Shown here one piece after another: positions 8,671 to 19,300 of a stretch of 64,000 bases of DNA. Position 1 is the stretch's first letter. Each line of letters begins with the position of its first letter. Source of the stretch: Weeksellaceae bacterium (GTDB lineage: Bacteria; Bacteroidota; Bacteroidia; Flavobacteriales; Weeksellaceae); contig OX460916.1 of NCBI GenBank assembly GCA_949788275.1, positions 1,922,001 through 1,986,000 on the forward strand, in the 5' to 3' direction. The notes beneath the pieces were generated by a model. It had not been told where the DNA came from, searched no databases, and saw nothing but the letters and a program-made list of their open reading frames with translations. The translations under genes were made by a program, and so were the position numbers.

Positions 8671-8726
8671 ATCTTTTATCTATCATCTCACATCTATTAT
8701 CTTACATTTATTATCTCACATTTACA
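8671..8726 (+). repeat. Degenerate 14-bp tandem array, four units
   Basis: The units are ATCTTTTATCTATC, ATCTCACATCTATT, ATCTTACATTTATT and ATCTCACATTTACA, with no spacers. The array adjoins the lead sequence of the right inverted-repeat arm, exactly as the array at 261-330 adjoins the left arm. Confidence 0.8.
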
Positions 8727-8749
8727 AGTCTAATACCTCAAATCGTCGA

Positions 8750-9643
8750 TTAATCTACACTTCCATTTTTCCGATATGCGATGGGCGAAACCCCGGTCTG
8801 TTTCTTAAAAAACTTCCCAAAGCTCGTTGCATCGGGATAATTAAAACGTTGGGCTATTTGAACGACGGTCATCGAAGTCGTTTTCAACAACGATTGGCTT
8901 TCAAAGAGGATAAAAGACGTTATCCATTGTGCCACCGATTGCCCTGTTTCAAGCTGCACAAGCTTGGAGAGATAGCGCTTACTCAATGTCATTTTTTGGG
9001 CATAAAATTCGACATCCCGTTGGTTCTTATAATGACTAAACATTAAATTCATCACATCTTGAACAATTTTTGTTTGTTTATTCAATGAAGCACTAACGGT
9101 ATGCCGTTCATAGCATTGAGCAATCTCCATCATCACGATTAATAAGCTGAATTGATTTATTTTAGTCGCGTATGCTCCTTTTGGCTGGTGGTATTTTTCC
9201 ATTAAAAAGCCATGTAAATGAATCATCTGAGCATATTCTTCAGGGGGTAAATCAATACAAGGAAGTGACCGTACATTGAAATAAAACGACTGAAGATCGA
9301 GATCAACGGGTATAAAATCAGGTTCAAACGACATGTATTTTTCAGCATAATCAGGTGAAGTATACCCATTGCACAGCAACATACTATGTTGCGGAAGAAT
9401 AACAAGGGTTCCTTTTTTGATGGTGTAGCTTACAAAATTGATTTCAATGGTGGTTTCTCCAGCGATACAAAGTAGAACTAAAAACGATTCAAGAACAATC
9501 GGAATATCCGCATACTGATTCAGGATACGATGATCTACTTCAGACACGAAATACCCATTGGATACTCCATCCTTCATACCATATTCTTCTATTTGTGTAA
9601 AATCATGAACCGACATCCCGATGGATGGTTTTTCTTTTTCCAT
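8750..9643 (-). CDS. AraC-family transcriptional regulator
   Basis: The protein has 297 residues with an N-terminal cupin-like sensing region (GETTIEINFVSYTIKKGTLVILP) and a C-terminal double AraC helix-turn-helix (EFYAQKMTLSKRYLSKLVQLETG and VVQIAQRFNYPDATSFGKFFKKQTGVSPIAYR). It should bind DNA in response to a small ligand or act on an adjacent gene. The divergent neighbour is ridA at 9850, separated by a copy of the tandem array, so ridA is one possible target. No ligand can be inferred. Confidence 0.88.
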   Translation of the reverse strand: MEKEKPSIGMSVHDFTQIEEYGMKDGVSNGYFVSEVDHRILNQYADIPIVLESFLVLLCIAGETTIEINFVSYTIKKGTLVILPQHSMLLCNGYTSPDYAEKYMSFEPDFIPVDLDLQSFYFNVRSLPCIDLPPEEYAQMIHLHGFLMEKYHQPKGAYATKINQFSLLIVMMEIAQCYERHTVSASLNKQTKIVQDVMNLMFSHYKNQRDVEFYAQKMTLSKRYLSKLVQLETGQSVAQWITSFILFESQSLLKTTSMTVVQIAQRFNYPDATSFGKFFKKQTGVSPIAYRKNGSVD

Positions 9644-9758
9644 AGACTCGCTGAGCGAATTAAAAACATGCTCGTGACGGTAAAAATAAGCATAAATAGT
9701 ACTTTATGACTATCTTTTCGTACTCATTTACCTTTTATTACACTAAAATAACCATGAA

Positions 9759-9841
9759 CTTTGCAAAAGCGAAACAGATTCGTATTTCTAAAACCCAACA
9801 TCTTATATCTATTATCTTATATCTAACATCTATTATCTAAC
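9759..9841 (+). repeat. Third copy of repeat lead plus 14-bp array
   Basis: The lead (ctttgcaaaagc... cagattcgtatttctaaaac) resembles the lead of the arm at 8618-8670. It is followed by three 14-bp units at 9800-9841: ATCTTATATCTATT, ATCTTATATCTAAC and ATCTATTATCTAAC. The hairpin element itself is absent here, so lead and array travel together without it. The array ends eight bases before the ridA start codon. Confidence 0.7.
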
Positions 9842-9849
9842 TCATCATT

Positions 9850-10248
9850 ATGCAACAAGATCAAACCATTTCACGGGTTAACCCAAAGAATTTAGCGGCA
9901 CCCGTAGGACATTATAGTCACGTAACCAAGATTCCGTCAACGGCCAATCTTTACACATTTTCTGGTCAGATAGGAACCGATAGTGACGGTCAATTACCAC
10001 TCGATTTAGCCTCGCAGGTAACCAATACCTTTCGCAATATAGAAGCGGTTTTAGCCAGTGAAAAGTTAGCAGCGGAGGATATTATTAAGGTCAATATTTG
10101 GGCGACAGAGCCATTGGATTGGGATTTCTTTTATGCCCAGTGGGATGCTTTCTTTGCAAACGATTTCCCTTCCATGACGGTTGGTTATTTAGTGGCTTTA
10201 GGCCTACCCGAAATTAAACTAGAAATTGAAATTTGGGCCGCTAAATAA
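9850..10248 (+). CDS. ridA: RidA family reactive enamine/imine deaminase
   Basis: This 132-residue protein has the RidA/YjgF fold pattern: PVGHYSHVTKIP, YTFSGQIGTD, the TNTFRNIEAVL helix, VKVNIW-like strands and LPEIKLEIEIWAA at the end. RidA proteins hydrolyse reactive enamine or imine intermediates produced by PLP enzymes. The usual catalytic Arg position near the C-terminal strand is not clear: the sequence reads ALGLPEIKLEIE without the common R-x-x-L-P-x-x-x-x-V-E-I arginine. It may therefore belong to a divergent subgroup. The start sits immediately behind a tandem array. Confidence 0.8.
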   Translation: MQQDQTISRVNPKNLAAPVGHYSHVTKIPSTANLYTFSGQIGTDSDGQLPLDLASQVTNTFRNIEAVLASEKLAAEDIIKVNIWATEPLDWDFFYAQWDAFFANDFPSMTVGYLVALGLPEIKLEIEIWAAK

Positions 10249-10330
10249 ACTGCCTTATTTCAATGGGTTGAATGCATTTAAACCTCGGCTGGTAGTCAAC
10301 ATGTATTCTAAGCAATTGAAAAAACAAAAA

Positions 10331-10362
10331 AGGACAAACCTCTCAGTCTGTCCTTTTTTATA
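10331..10362. terminator. Bidirectional terminator between ridA and the propeller gene
   Basis: A hairpin of aaaaaggaca and tgtccttttt with a short loop lies between two convergent genes. A-rich sequence upstream and T-rich sequence downstream let it work on both strands. Confidence 0.75.
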
Positions 10363-10391
10363 TTCCTTATCGATCAGGTCGATTAATCGTC

Positions 10392-12350
10392 TTATTTTTT
10401 TAAATAGACATTCAGTTCTTTTCCATTGGCGTAGAAAATAGTACCGGTAACATCATCCACTTCGTAGATTGGTTTTTTGGTATCCACTTCAATTTTATCG
10501 ACTTCAACACCATCCGATTTTCTTACTTTCACGAGGTAATTATGCTCTTTGTTTTCGCCACGCGCAAAAATAAACGCATAATCAGGGTTTTGTTTTAAAG
10601 CATTGTGGCGTTGGTTTACTTTTGTTAAAATGGTTGCACTAATTTTATTGGAAATATCTTGGTTCATTCCAGCCTTTTTCATCAATGATTGAGCTTGGGC
10701 ATCACTTACCAAGTTTCCTTGTTGAGAAACCATTTCCCCCTTACTATTTCTGTAGTTAATCGATACGGTAGCATTGGCTAAACTAGATTGAGAACCACTT
10801 CGATTACCCGTGTAATAAGACCCGATTAAAGCGCCTGTCTTTAACAAGCGTCTCGATGCTTCACCCGGTTCTTTGTATTCGTTATGGTACTTTACTTGTC
10901 CATCTGTCCCTACACCAATCACATCATTTTCACCTGTCAGCGCAACACCCCAACTAAACCATTCGATACCCGACATGCTTTTGTCGTTCTTCACTTTCAG
11001 TTTTGCCATTGGCGCTAATTTACTGTCGGTTGAATTGGGATCGAATTTAAATAATTTTTCAGCATTGTAGACTAAAAACGATTTAGAGTTTTCGTCATAG
11101 GCATAGAGGGTTGGACGTTTTTTATCGAGACTTACATTCTTTTTCCACAATTTTTTACCTGACGAATAATCCACCATATTGGCGTAGGTTTTTGTTAGAT
11201 AAAAAACCTTGTTGTTATCTATTTTATCTAAGAAATAAATAGGATCTTCTTTGTCATCAGAAATTTCGATAAACTTTTTCCATAATTTCTCTCCTTGGGC
11301 ATTGATCAACATCATTTCATCATCAGCGACATAGAGATAATCGTTGTCAATGGTGATCACCCGCTTAATATTACTTCCTTTAGGGTCGTTTTTCCATTGT
11401 TTTTTACCTGTTTGGTAATCGTAAAAATTAAAACCTGAATTATGAGCGATTAAAATTCGATCGCCCCAATCTTCTAGGTAAGAGATGAATTTTGTTTTAA
11501 TTTCATTTTTCCAAATCGATTGACCGTCGGTTGTTTGAAGAATATCCAAGGCTTGTTTAGACGATAGCAATCCGCCTGTGTTTTTAATAATAATAACGTG
11601 ATTTCCGTTTTGAGAAAGATAAAAACGATTCAGTTCATAATCTGGGGACCAAAGGAGTTGACCCGATATTTTATCCAGTTTATAGAGTTTATTGTTAAAC
11701 GTGGTGTAAATGGCATTTTCTCCTACAGTCACTTGATCTTCTCTCGTCAATGAACCTTTAGAAAAAAGCGATGTAAGGGATTTTAAATAACTATCGGACT
11801 GCGCAAGTGGTGTAGTCCAGGCCTCAGTTGCATTTTCTAAATCGTATAACACACATACCACCTCTTTACCTTGGGTTGCTAAAAATAAAAATTGATTGGT
11901 TTCGGTGAGGTATTGACTTAGAGCGATGGTGTATTTTTTACCCATCGCCTGATAAGCAACCTGACCATTCAATGAATTTATAATGACTAAATGCCCATTA
12001 ATATGACCTTGAATAAAGGGCGAATCCCCTATAAATTCAAGGGTATCTTCATTGGTTAACAGTTTAGACAAATCATCACCATTCAATTTATTGGATAAAT
12101 CATCGGCTATATTAAAGCCTGACTTTTTAGCGATATCATTTTCATTGATTGCCCATTCAACCGTATTGGTCTCGGGGTTATAATTGGATATTTTATTGGC
12201 TTCCTTAATAATTACGTGTCCATTGAATTGATTGGTTAAAATGGTTTGAATCGGTGTATCAAAAGGAATACGATGATCGGCATTTCGTTGGCCAAAAGCG
12301 TCGAAAAAAGCAAACAACGAGAGTGCTATAATGAATAATGTTTTTTTCAT
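10392..12350 (-). CDS. Secreted PQQ-binding-like beta-propeller repeat protein
   Basis: This 652-residue protein begins with a signal peptide (MKKTLFIIALSLFAFFDAFGQ). Most of the chain is a PQQ-like beta-propeller with repeated blades ending in W-x-x-x (NTVEWAINEN, ENATEAWTTPLAQ, GQLLWSPDYEL, GQSIWKNEIKT, GKKQWKNDPKG, GEKLWKKFIEI, GKKLWKKNVSL). It probably works as a protein-interaction scaffold in the periplasm. No dehydrogenase residues are recognisable. It stands alone between a terminator and the SusCD operon on the same strand. Confidence 0.85.
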   Translation of the reverse strand: MKKTLFIIALSLFAFFDAFGQRNADHRIPFDTPIQTILTNQFNGHVIIKEANKISNYNPETNTVEWAINENDIAKKSGFNIADDLSNKLNGDDLSKLLTNEDTLEFIGDSPFIQGHINGHLVIINSLNGQVAYQAMGKKYTIALSQYLTETNQFLFLATQGKEVVCVLYDLENATEAWTTPLAQSDSYLKSLTSLFSKGSLTREDQVTVGENAIYTTFNNKLYKLDKISGQLLWSPDYELNRFYLSQNGNHVIIIKNTGGLLSSKQALDILQTTDGQSIWKNEIKTKFISYLEDWGDRILIAHNSGFNFYDYQTGKKQWKNDPKGSNIKRVITIDNDYLYVADDEMMLINAQGEKLWKKFIEISDDKEDPIYFLDKIDNNKVFYLTKTYANMVDYSSGKKLWKKNVSLDKKRPTLYAYDENSKSFLVYNAEKLFKFDPNSTDSKLAPMAKLKVKNDKSMSGIEWFSWGVALTGENDVIGVGTDGQVKYHNEYKEPGEASRRLLKTGALIGSYYTGNRSGSQSSLANATVSINYRNSKGEMVSQQGNLVSDAQAQSLMKKAGMNQDISNKISATILTKVNQRHNALKQNPDYAFIFARGENKEHNYLVKVRKSDGVEVDKIEVDTKKPIYEVDDVTGTIFYANGKELNVYLKK

Positions 12351-12488
12351 AAGATGAGGGAATTAAGATTAATTTCGAAGTTTTAATAAAAGCCCAAAAT
12401 TAATTCTTTTCACTTTTCTTTAACGATTGCCTTCTACTCATTATCACTCAAATCTGTTTATAGATAAGCAATAATCGTGATTTTAAGG

Positions 12489-12520
12489 AAAAAAAAGAGC
12501 AGCCGTTGACACGGCTGCTC
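12489..12520 (-). terminator. Rho-independent terminator of the SusCD operon
   Basis: A perfect stem gagcagccgt/acggctgctc (12497-12520) with a tgac loop is followed on the minus strand by a run of eight U. It lies 26 bp after the DUF4302 gene stop, ending the 12546-19658 operon. Confidence 0.9.
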
Positions 12521-12545
12521 AATTAGTTTTAAAAAATTCAAAGGA

Positions 12546-13916
12546 TTAATTCTGAGATGTCGAATCGTAATTCGACAAAGCAAATGCTGTTTTTCGATTT
12601 GCCAAACTTGAAACGGCCTTCAGCGTTACAATTGGAAAAGGATAAACTACGTTATAGCTTTCCCGCTTCATCAATAAACCTTGAGGGTCTAAGAAATAGC
12701 TATCCAATTTTTTGGTAGTTTCTGAAACCAAGATTGTACTCCATTTCTTATGGGTAAGGATAATGGCATTATTTTCACCACGCTCAATATTAACATAACG
12801 TTTAATCGATGACTGATCGGCATAGACATAATCGATGCGGTGAATGATTTCTCCGTTTTCTAAATAGTTAAAGAATAAGAAAACTCTTGAAAGCGGACTT
12901 CCTTTCATGTTTTTGGTATCAGCAAAGGTCTTTTTACCAAAAGGGGTATTTCCACGACCATCTAGACCACTAAACAATTTAATGTGGGTGGTCACCAATT
13001 TTTCCCCTCCAAGGATTTCATTCCCCAAAGCAAAAGCCGAGGCATCAACCAATTTATCTGTAAAACGAATGGTTACTTCTAAAGCACCTGCTTTTCCTGT
13101 ATAACCACCTGTCGATTCATTATAGAAAAATTCGGTTACGCTATCATTGCCAACTGTTACAGCTGGACTAGCAATAATACTATTTTCTTTGAAACCAAAA
13201 CCAAAACCTTCGGTAAAGGTATCCAGCGGGTCATTAATTGATAAATCAGCATAACGTCTTACCGCATCATAGGTAAATTGGTATGATTTATTCACATTCC
13301 CCGATTTAATATCCATGACAGTAAAGAAAGGCGCATCATCTTTTCCGATTAATGCGTTTTTTTCTGAAACAAAACCTTCTGGAAGTTTCGACCAATCTTC
13401 AGCCGTTGCTTTCACAAAACGAACTTCAATATTGGTACGAGCCGTTTTAAAAATTAAATCGCCATTGGTATCTATACGATGGAAAACAAAATCGAAATTC
13501 CCTTTGTAACCACCTCCTTTTGGTGAACCTGGTGAATTATTTGAATCCGATAATAAATGAATCTTATTGCGTGTTGTAAACACTAACGATGGCGCATAGG
13601 TTAACTGAACTGCAAACTCACTGGTCTCTACGGTCATGGCATCCGTATTAAAATCAGAAATCATCTGTACCATTCCGTTGGCATTAAAACGCATTAGATG
13701 ATTAAAACCACCGAACTGCTCATTATCTGGAAAGTACAGCATTTTCCAACCATGTTCAGAACTTAAAAGTGCTTTTGTTATTTCAGCTTTTGCTATTTCT
13801 AACCGTTCCGTTGGCGTATGTTCAAAATTATTGATATCATCCTCTTTACAAGAAGTGATCACTGCAGACATAAGTAGCATACTTAACGCAGTACGTATAA
13901 AAAATTTAGTATTCAT
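12546..13916 (-). CDS. DUF4302 lipoprotein, last gene of SusCD operon
   Basis: This 456-residue lipoprotein (MNTKFFIRTALSMLLMSAVITSC) opens its mature part with the DUF4302 pattern ERLEIAKAEITKALLSSEHGWKMLYFP and FGGFNHLMRFNANG. DUF4302 proteins of Bacteroidota are typically coded behind a SusC/SusD pair and a zinc metallohydrolase lipoprotein, as here. It is presumably a surface-exposed accessory of the importer. The exact role is not known. It starts 7 bp after the metallopeptidase stop, so translation is probably coupled. Confidence 0.88.
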   Translation of the reverse strand: MNTKFFIRTALSMLLMSAVITSCKEDDINNFEHTPTERLEIAKAEITKALLSSEHGWKMLYFPDNEQFGGFNHLMRFNANGMVQMISDFNTDAMTVETSEFAVQLTYAPSLVFTTRNKIHLLSDSNNSPGSPKGGGYKGNFDFVFHRIDTNGDLIFKTARTNIEVRFVKATAEDWSKLPEGFVSEKNALIGKDDAPFFTVMDIKSGNVNKSYQFTYDAVRRYADLSINDPLDTFTEGFGFGFKENSIIASPAVTVGNDSVTEFFYNESTGGYTGKAGALEVTIRFTDKLVDASAFALGNEILGGEKLVTTHIKLFSGLDGRGNTPFGKKTFADTKNMKGSPLSRVFLFFNYLENGEIIHRIDYVYADQSSIKRYVNIERGENNAIILTHKKWSTILVSETTKKLDSYFLDPQGLLMKRESYNVVYPFPIVTLKAVSSLANRKTAFALSNYDSTSQN

Positions 13917-13923
13917 GATTTAT

Positions 13924-14838
13924 TTATAAGGCGTTAAACACTTTTTGAGAATTTTCATTGGCTACTCTTACCAATTCATAAAAGTCCATATCAAATTGTT
14001 CTTTGTAATAATTAACAACAATTTGTTCTTTGGCTTTGATTAATTTTCTTGCATTCTCGTTTTTAATCGCAGCAAGCATTGCATCATATTCTTCCTTTGA
14101 ATAAACAAGCATATAAGAAGCCATTTCTGCAAAATCTTCATTTACATTCGATTGTGCATAATTGGTAATATAGCCTTTTTCACGCGCTACAATATCGGTA
14201 TCACTGTACCAATCGGCTTTATATTGCCCCATACCCCCTTTCTTCACAAGCATTTCAAATCCTTTTACGTCGTACTCACGGGTTTGATTTAAAATATGAA
14301 TGTACTCGTGTTGAATCGTTTGAATAAACAAGCGAACTTTAGCTTTTTTCTGTGCTAAGGGTTTGGTGGGGTCTTGAATAAACTTCACCACATCATCGGT
14401 TTCAAAAAAGGTAATTCGTGCACCCGCTTCGGCATACCCAAGGGTAACGGTTCCAGTAGGGTTTTTATTTACACCACCGATTAAGACAATTTCTTTAGGC
14501 GATAATTTCTTTAAGAAAGTTGGGCCTCCAACCGTTTCATAGGTATCTACCCATAATTTTCTTACCATTTCCATCGCTGGTTTTACATTATCAATGTAAG
14601 GCGGAAACAAATAACGACTTCCGTCGACATAGCCTGGTTTCCATCGGTATAAAACGGCGATGTTATAAGGCTCTTCAAATTGACCTTTCAACCAATGATC
14701 GGTTGCATTAGGTGTGTAGGGTAGGGTATCTGTTAAAACAGATTCCCCTAATTTATCATCATCTTGCTCACAGCTTATTGTTAAACAACAAAAAGCAGTA
14801 AATAAAGCAGATAGTTTAATGTATTTATTCATTTTCAT
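13924..14838 (-). CDS. Substrate-import-associated zinc metallopeptidase lipoprotein
   Basis: The 304-residue lipoprotein (lipobox ending at Cys 23) contains the zincin motif HEYIH (His 177, Glu 178, His 181) and a downstream acidic NEDFAEMASYML segment that can supply the third ligand. It matches the LP_HExxH_w_tonB type of lipoprotein found with SusC/SusD. The likely role is to cut a peptide at the cell surface so that the SusC/SusD importer can take it up, which makes a peptide substrate plausible. It is 11 bp downstream of susD. Confidence 0.9.
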   Translation of the reverse strand: MKMNKYIKLSALFTAFCCLTISCEQDDDKLGESVLTDTLPYTPNATDHWLKGQFEEPYNIAVLYRWKPGYVDGSRYLFPPYIDNVKPAMEMVRKLWVDTYETVGGPTFLKKLSPKEIVLIGGVNKNPTGTVTLGYAEAGARITFFETDDVVKFIQDPTKPLAQKKAKVRLFIQTIQHEYIHILNQTREYDVKGFEMLVKKGGMGQYKADWYSDTDIVAREKGYITNYAQSNVNEDFAEMASYMLVYSKEEYDAMLAAIKNENARKLIKAKEQIVVNYYKEQFDMDFYELVRVANENSQKVFNAL

Positions 14839-14849
14839 ACGTTCTAAAT

Positions 14850-16319
14850 TTATCGAGGGTTTTGTTGAATTCCAGATGACACCACATGAATAGGAAGTGG
14901 CATTGCTCTACGCAAATCGTCTTTTTTCAGTACTTGAGTGGTCTCACCTAAAATAGCATGGGTAACTTCAATGTTATGACGTTTAATATCTAACCAACGC
15001 AATCCTTCATGAAAGGTATCTAGACGTTTAATCTCTAAGATCGCTTTTAGCATATATTTCTGATCAACGTTTAAGCTGTAAAATGGTGTAAACTCATCAG
15101 CTTTCAGTTTATAGAATGCTTTAATTCGATCTAAAGACATCATATCGGTTGCACTATTGTATCCCGATGTACGTGTCGATAAGAAGAAATCTAAACCGGT
15201 TAAAGCTTCAGGAATTCTATTTTCCATCACTAAGGCCTCAAGACGATTCAAGTATAATTCATCATTGCTTAACAAGACAAAATTCACGTGTGGTTGACCG
15301 ATTCCTGCCGTTTGATTGGTATATTTAAAATATTCATCAAATTTGGGTAAGAAGTCATTGACCTGATTGGTTGAAACTGTGCTGTAATACCATGTTTTCC
15401 CCGTTGGGTTAGTCCCTAAGAAAGTTGAAGTTGTTTTAGCACTTGGGAAACCAAATCGATTTTTGGTGATTGTTCTTCTATAGGTAGAATACTGCGTCGC
15501 CATTAATACATTGGTCTCATGATCACTCGATGCATAACTTGCTAAACGCTCATAAATACCTAATTTAGACCAAGCTTCATAATTTCTTAACGATGAGGCT
15601 TGTGTCCCAATATGATTGGAATTTTCAATTACTTTATTAAAATTTCCTTTCACTAAATAAAAACGAGCAGCAAATGCTTTTGAAGCGTTCTTGGTGAAAT
15701 GAAAATTCTTTTTGCGGTAATCATTGGTCACCAACTGTAGGCCTTCCTCTAAATCTTTTTCGATAAGATCCATCACTTCCTTCACCGATTGACGGCTGTA
15801 TTTTACATTTAAGGTATTTTCTACCTTGGTCACGTACGGAATTCCTAAATCTTTATCGGCTGTAGAAGGGTTATAAGCTAGGCTAAAAAACTGCAACAAC
15901 ATAAAGTGATTGTATGCTCTAGCCATTAATGCTTCTCCCTTTTGTGGATTTAAAGTGGGCTTATCACCTAGTTCTTTAATCGCTTCTAAGGCTTGATTGG
16001 CATGAGCAATTGCTCGATAACTTGCATTCCAGAATGCAGCTGGTGTATCGCCACCATCATCTATCACTTGTTCCCATTTAAAAGAACGTAAATTGGTATC
16101 TGTTGTTGCTGCAATTGTCTCTGTATCAAAAGCGTTATCAGACATTGTTTCAGAAAACTGCGCATAACTGTATCCTGGATAAGCATTGACAAGAATTTCA
16201 GAAATTTTTTCAGGTGAATCTAAAATCGTTCTGTCATCAGGCATTTCTGATAAGTATTCATCACAACTCGATAAGCCCACAAGTGCTATCGAAGCTAATA
16301 ATATGGTTAATTTCTTCAT
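14850..16319 (-). CDS. SusD/RagB-type nutrient-binding outer membrane lipoprotein
   Basis: The protein has 489 residues with a lipoprotein signal (LASIALVGLSSCDEYL, Cys 19). The TPR-rich SusD fold is shown by ASYRAIAHANQALEAI, GEALMARAYNHFMLLQFFSLAYN and the C-terminal LEIKRLDTFHEGLRWLDIKRH, a hallmark of SusD C-termini. It forms the lid over the SusC channel and binds the substrate. With a metallopeptidase in the same operon, the ligand is more likely a peptide than a glycan (inference). Twelve bases separate it from susC. Confidence 0.95.
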   Translation of the reverse strand: MKKLTILLASIALVGLSSCDEYLSEMPDDRTILDSPEKISEILVNAYPGYSYAQFSETMSDNAFDTETIAATTDTNLRSFKWEQVIDDGGDTPAAFWNASYRAIAHANQALEAIKELGDKPTLNPQKGEALMARAYNHFMLLQFFSLAYNPSTADKDLGIPYVTKVENTLNVKYSRQSVKEVMDLIEKDLEEGLQLVTNDYRKKNFHFTKNASKAFAARFYLVKGNFNKVIENSNHIGTQASSLRNYEAWSKLGIYERLASYASSDHETNVLMATQYSTYRRTITKNRFGFPSAKTTSTFLGTNPTGKTWYYSTVSTNQVNDFLPKFDEYFKYTNQTAGIGQPHVNFVLLSNDELYLNRLEALVMENRIPEALTGLDFFLSTRTSGYNSATDMMSLDRIKAFYKLKADEFTPFYSLNVDQKYMLKAILEIKRLDTFHEGLRWLDIKRHNIEVTHAILGETTQVLKKDDLRRAMPLPIHVVSSGIQQNPR

Positions 16320-16331
16320 GTGTGTTTCTTT

Positions 16332-19300
16332 TTAAAATCCAAGATTAAGTGTTAATGTGTATTGACTTGTGATTGGAGCTGAAACTCCTCCTGATCTAAA
16401 GAATTCTGGATCTTGTCCTCTCAATTTTTTATCTGAATAGATTAACCAAGGATTAGTCGCATTCACTTTTAATCCAAACGTTCTTAATCCAAATTTATCT
16501 TTCAACTCTTGAGGAAACTGATACCCTAAACCGATATCTTTCACACGCACAAATCCACCATCAGCAATTCGCTCATCGGAATAATTGTAAGCGTTGTACA
16601 GTTTCTGAATATTTGAAGAACCGTGTTGTGTTTTTAATTGATCATTAGCAATTACAGGTACATTGGTTAATAATTCATCACCTGGCACCAACCATCTGTT
16701 TACGAAATCTTTTGTAAAGACGGTTAAATCATCATAACTGCTTGAGTAAATTGGATTCAGACGAATTTTATTCCCCCCTGAAGCAACCACTAAGAAACTT
16801 AACGACCAATTTTTGTAACTAAACGTATTCGATAACCCTACGGTTTTATTTGGTTCAACGGAACCTTCATACTTTAAGTATTTAGTAATGTCTTCCGTAT
16901 CTTGAAAATTAATATCAGCGATATCGGTTGTTCCGTTACCCGTTAGTAAAATAGGTAAACCTTGATCGCTTAATCCTTGAAACTGGTATGAATAAATGGC
17001 ATTTCTTGGGCGTCCAACCGTGTTACCACCTGTAGAACCAACTAAATCAATAACGCGTGCTTTATTCTGTAAATTTTTGATTTTTTGATCATAGTAGGAA
17101 GCATTCCATGTAGTAGACCAACGAAAGTTTGGTGTAACGACATTATGGTGGGTGATTGAAAGTTCAATTCCCTTCGTGGTCATATCAGCATTATTACCTT
17201 GTTTAATACTCTCACCACCAATTCCTGAAGTAATCACATAATCAATTAAATCGAATGCATTTCTTTGGTAAACATCGGCCACAATTTGAAGTCGATTATT
17301 AAATAAGCCCACATCGACACCAATATTGGTTTCGTATTGTTTTTCCCATGTCAAATCGCTGTTTTGTAACGCATCGATGTAAAGGGCACTTTCACGATCT
17401 TTGGTATACTGGCGTAATGAGATTGCATTACGATAAATAGCTAAAGAATTTGTAGCAGGTCCGGAAGTAGCTGTAAGTCCGTAAGAACCACGGAAGCTAA
17501 AAGCAGAAATAGCTTGAACATCGCGTAAAAACTCTTCATTCTTCACATTCCATTTACCACTTACGGTATAGGTTGGTAACCAACGCGATTTATCGCTTCG
17601 TCCCTGTCTATTTGAAGCATCATAACGTCCAGTTAACGCAACGGTATACTTACGGTCATAGGTATAGCCCATTTTCCCGAAGAAACTCGCTGTTCGTTCG
17701 CGCTCATTATTAAATCCATAGTAAGATTCACCATCATTGATGATTTTCTCTAGCATACGAGGATCGGTAAATGGTACCATTCCCTTGTTGTACTGTAAAC
17801 CAAAAGCAGTATAATTATCACTCGAGCGATCAACCGAGCGCATTTCTTGTCCTACAAAGGCATCTAACTCATGTTGAGAGTTAAAAACTTTGTTATAGCT
17901 TAAACTATTACGCACTAAGAAAGAGGTTAACTCATTCCCTACTGAACGACGAATACCGCCATTTGGAAGAACGACTTGTTTAGGTGATAAAAGATCGTTA
18001 GGATCTTGGTATAAATAGATATTAGCAGCCTTTACCGTTGGGGTTTCGTCGGCATTGTACGCTTTAATAACATTTGAATTTTCATACATATCATGAACGG
18101 TTTTCGTTACGGCGTAACGAGCAGACGCATTCACATTATAGCGTAATTCAGGTGTAATTTTATATTCACCGTCCACTTGGAAACGAATATCTTTTACATC
18201 CAATTCAATTTTATTGTTTTTTAATTCGTTTAAGATGTTAAATCCCGCCCAGTTGTTACGAATATATTCATAATCTCCGTTGTTATCGTAGGCTCTAACT
18301 GTTCTATTGGTATTTAATGCATAGTTAAATGGATTAATATCAAAGTCACGGGTAGTACTTCCAAAATAGGCATCTTTGATACTGTTATACGTACCTGGAG
18401 CTTTTTGTTTTCTTACCGAAGCGATGGTTGAAAGGGTAATATTCAATCGGTCGTTTACATAAAACGTATTCTTCAGGTTAGACGTTAAACGCGTTACCTT
18501 ATCAGCGATAGACCATCCTGGATCATAATAGAAACCGGTTGAAGCGAAGAAAGCATTATTCTTTCCTCCCCCAGAGAAACTAATCGAGTGATTTTGAGTA
18601 ATTGATGGTTTAAACAATAATTTAAACCAATCGGTATTCGCCATTTCATATTGACGAAGAAAATCGTTTTTGCTTACACTATTATTTTTAGAAACATATT
18701 GCCCGGTAGTTGCATCATAGTTATAGAGTGCTTGAGCCATCAGATTATAAACACCACCGTAACGACCTTCAGCGACTCTTGGTAAAGAAAGATAGTCTTT
18801 CGCTTCCATTTCCTTGAAGATACTCATGGTTTCTTGTGAATTCAAGATATCAAATTGTGCGTAGGTGGGAACCATGCGCATACTTTGTTCTTGAGAATAA
18901 TTAATTTTCAACGGAGTTTCTCTACCTCCGCTTTTGGTGGTAATCACCACGACTCCATTCATGGCTCGAGAACCATAAATCGCGGTAGCCGAAGCATCTT
19001 TCAAAATTTCAATGCTTTCAACATCATCGCTGTTTAATCCAGCAACGGCGGAACTCAAAAGAGTCGATGAGTTTCCAGAGGCTAAATCCTCAAAAGAAAC
19101 ATTCACGACATCCTCTTGCACAATTCCATCGATTACCCAAAGCGGTTTGGTATCTCCAAAAATAGAAGAAGAACCACGTACAGTAATTTTAGGTGCAGAA
19201 CCAAAGGTTCCTGTTACATTCTGTACATTTACTCCGGCTGCCTTCCCTTCAATCATACGACTCACATCGGCAACACCTTCTACTTTTAAATCTTCAGCCG

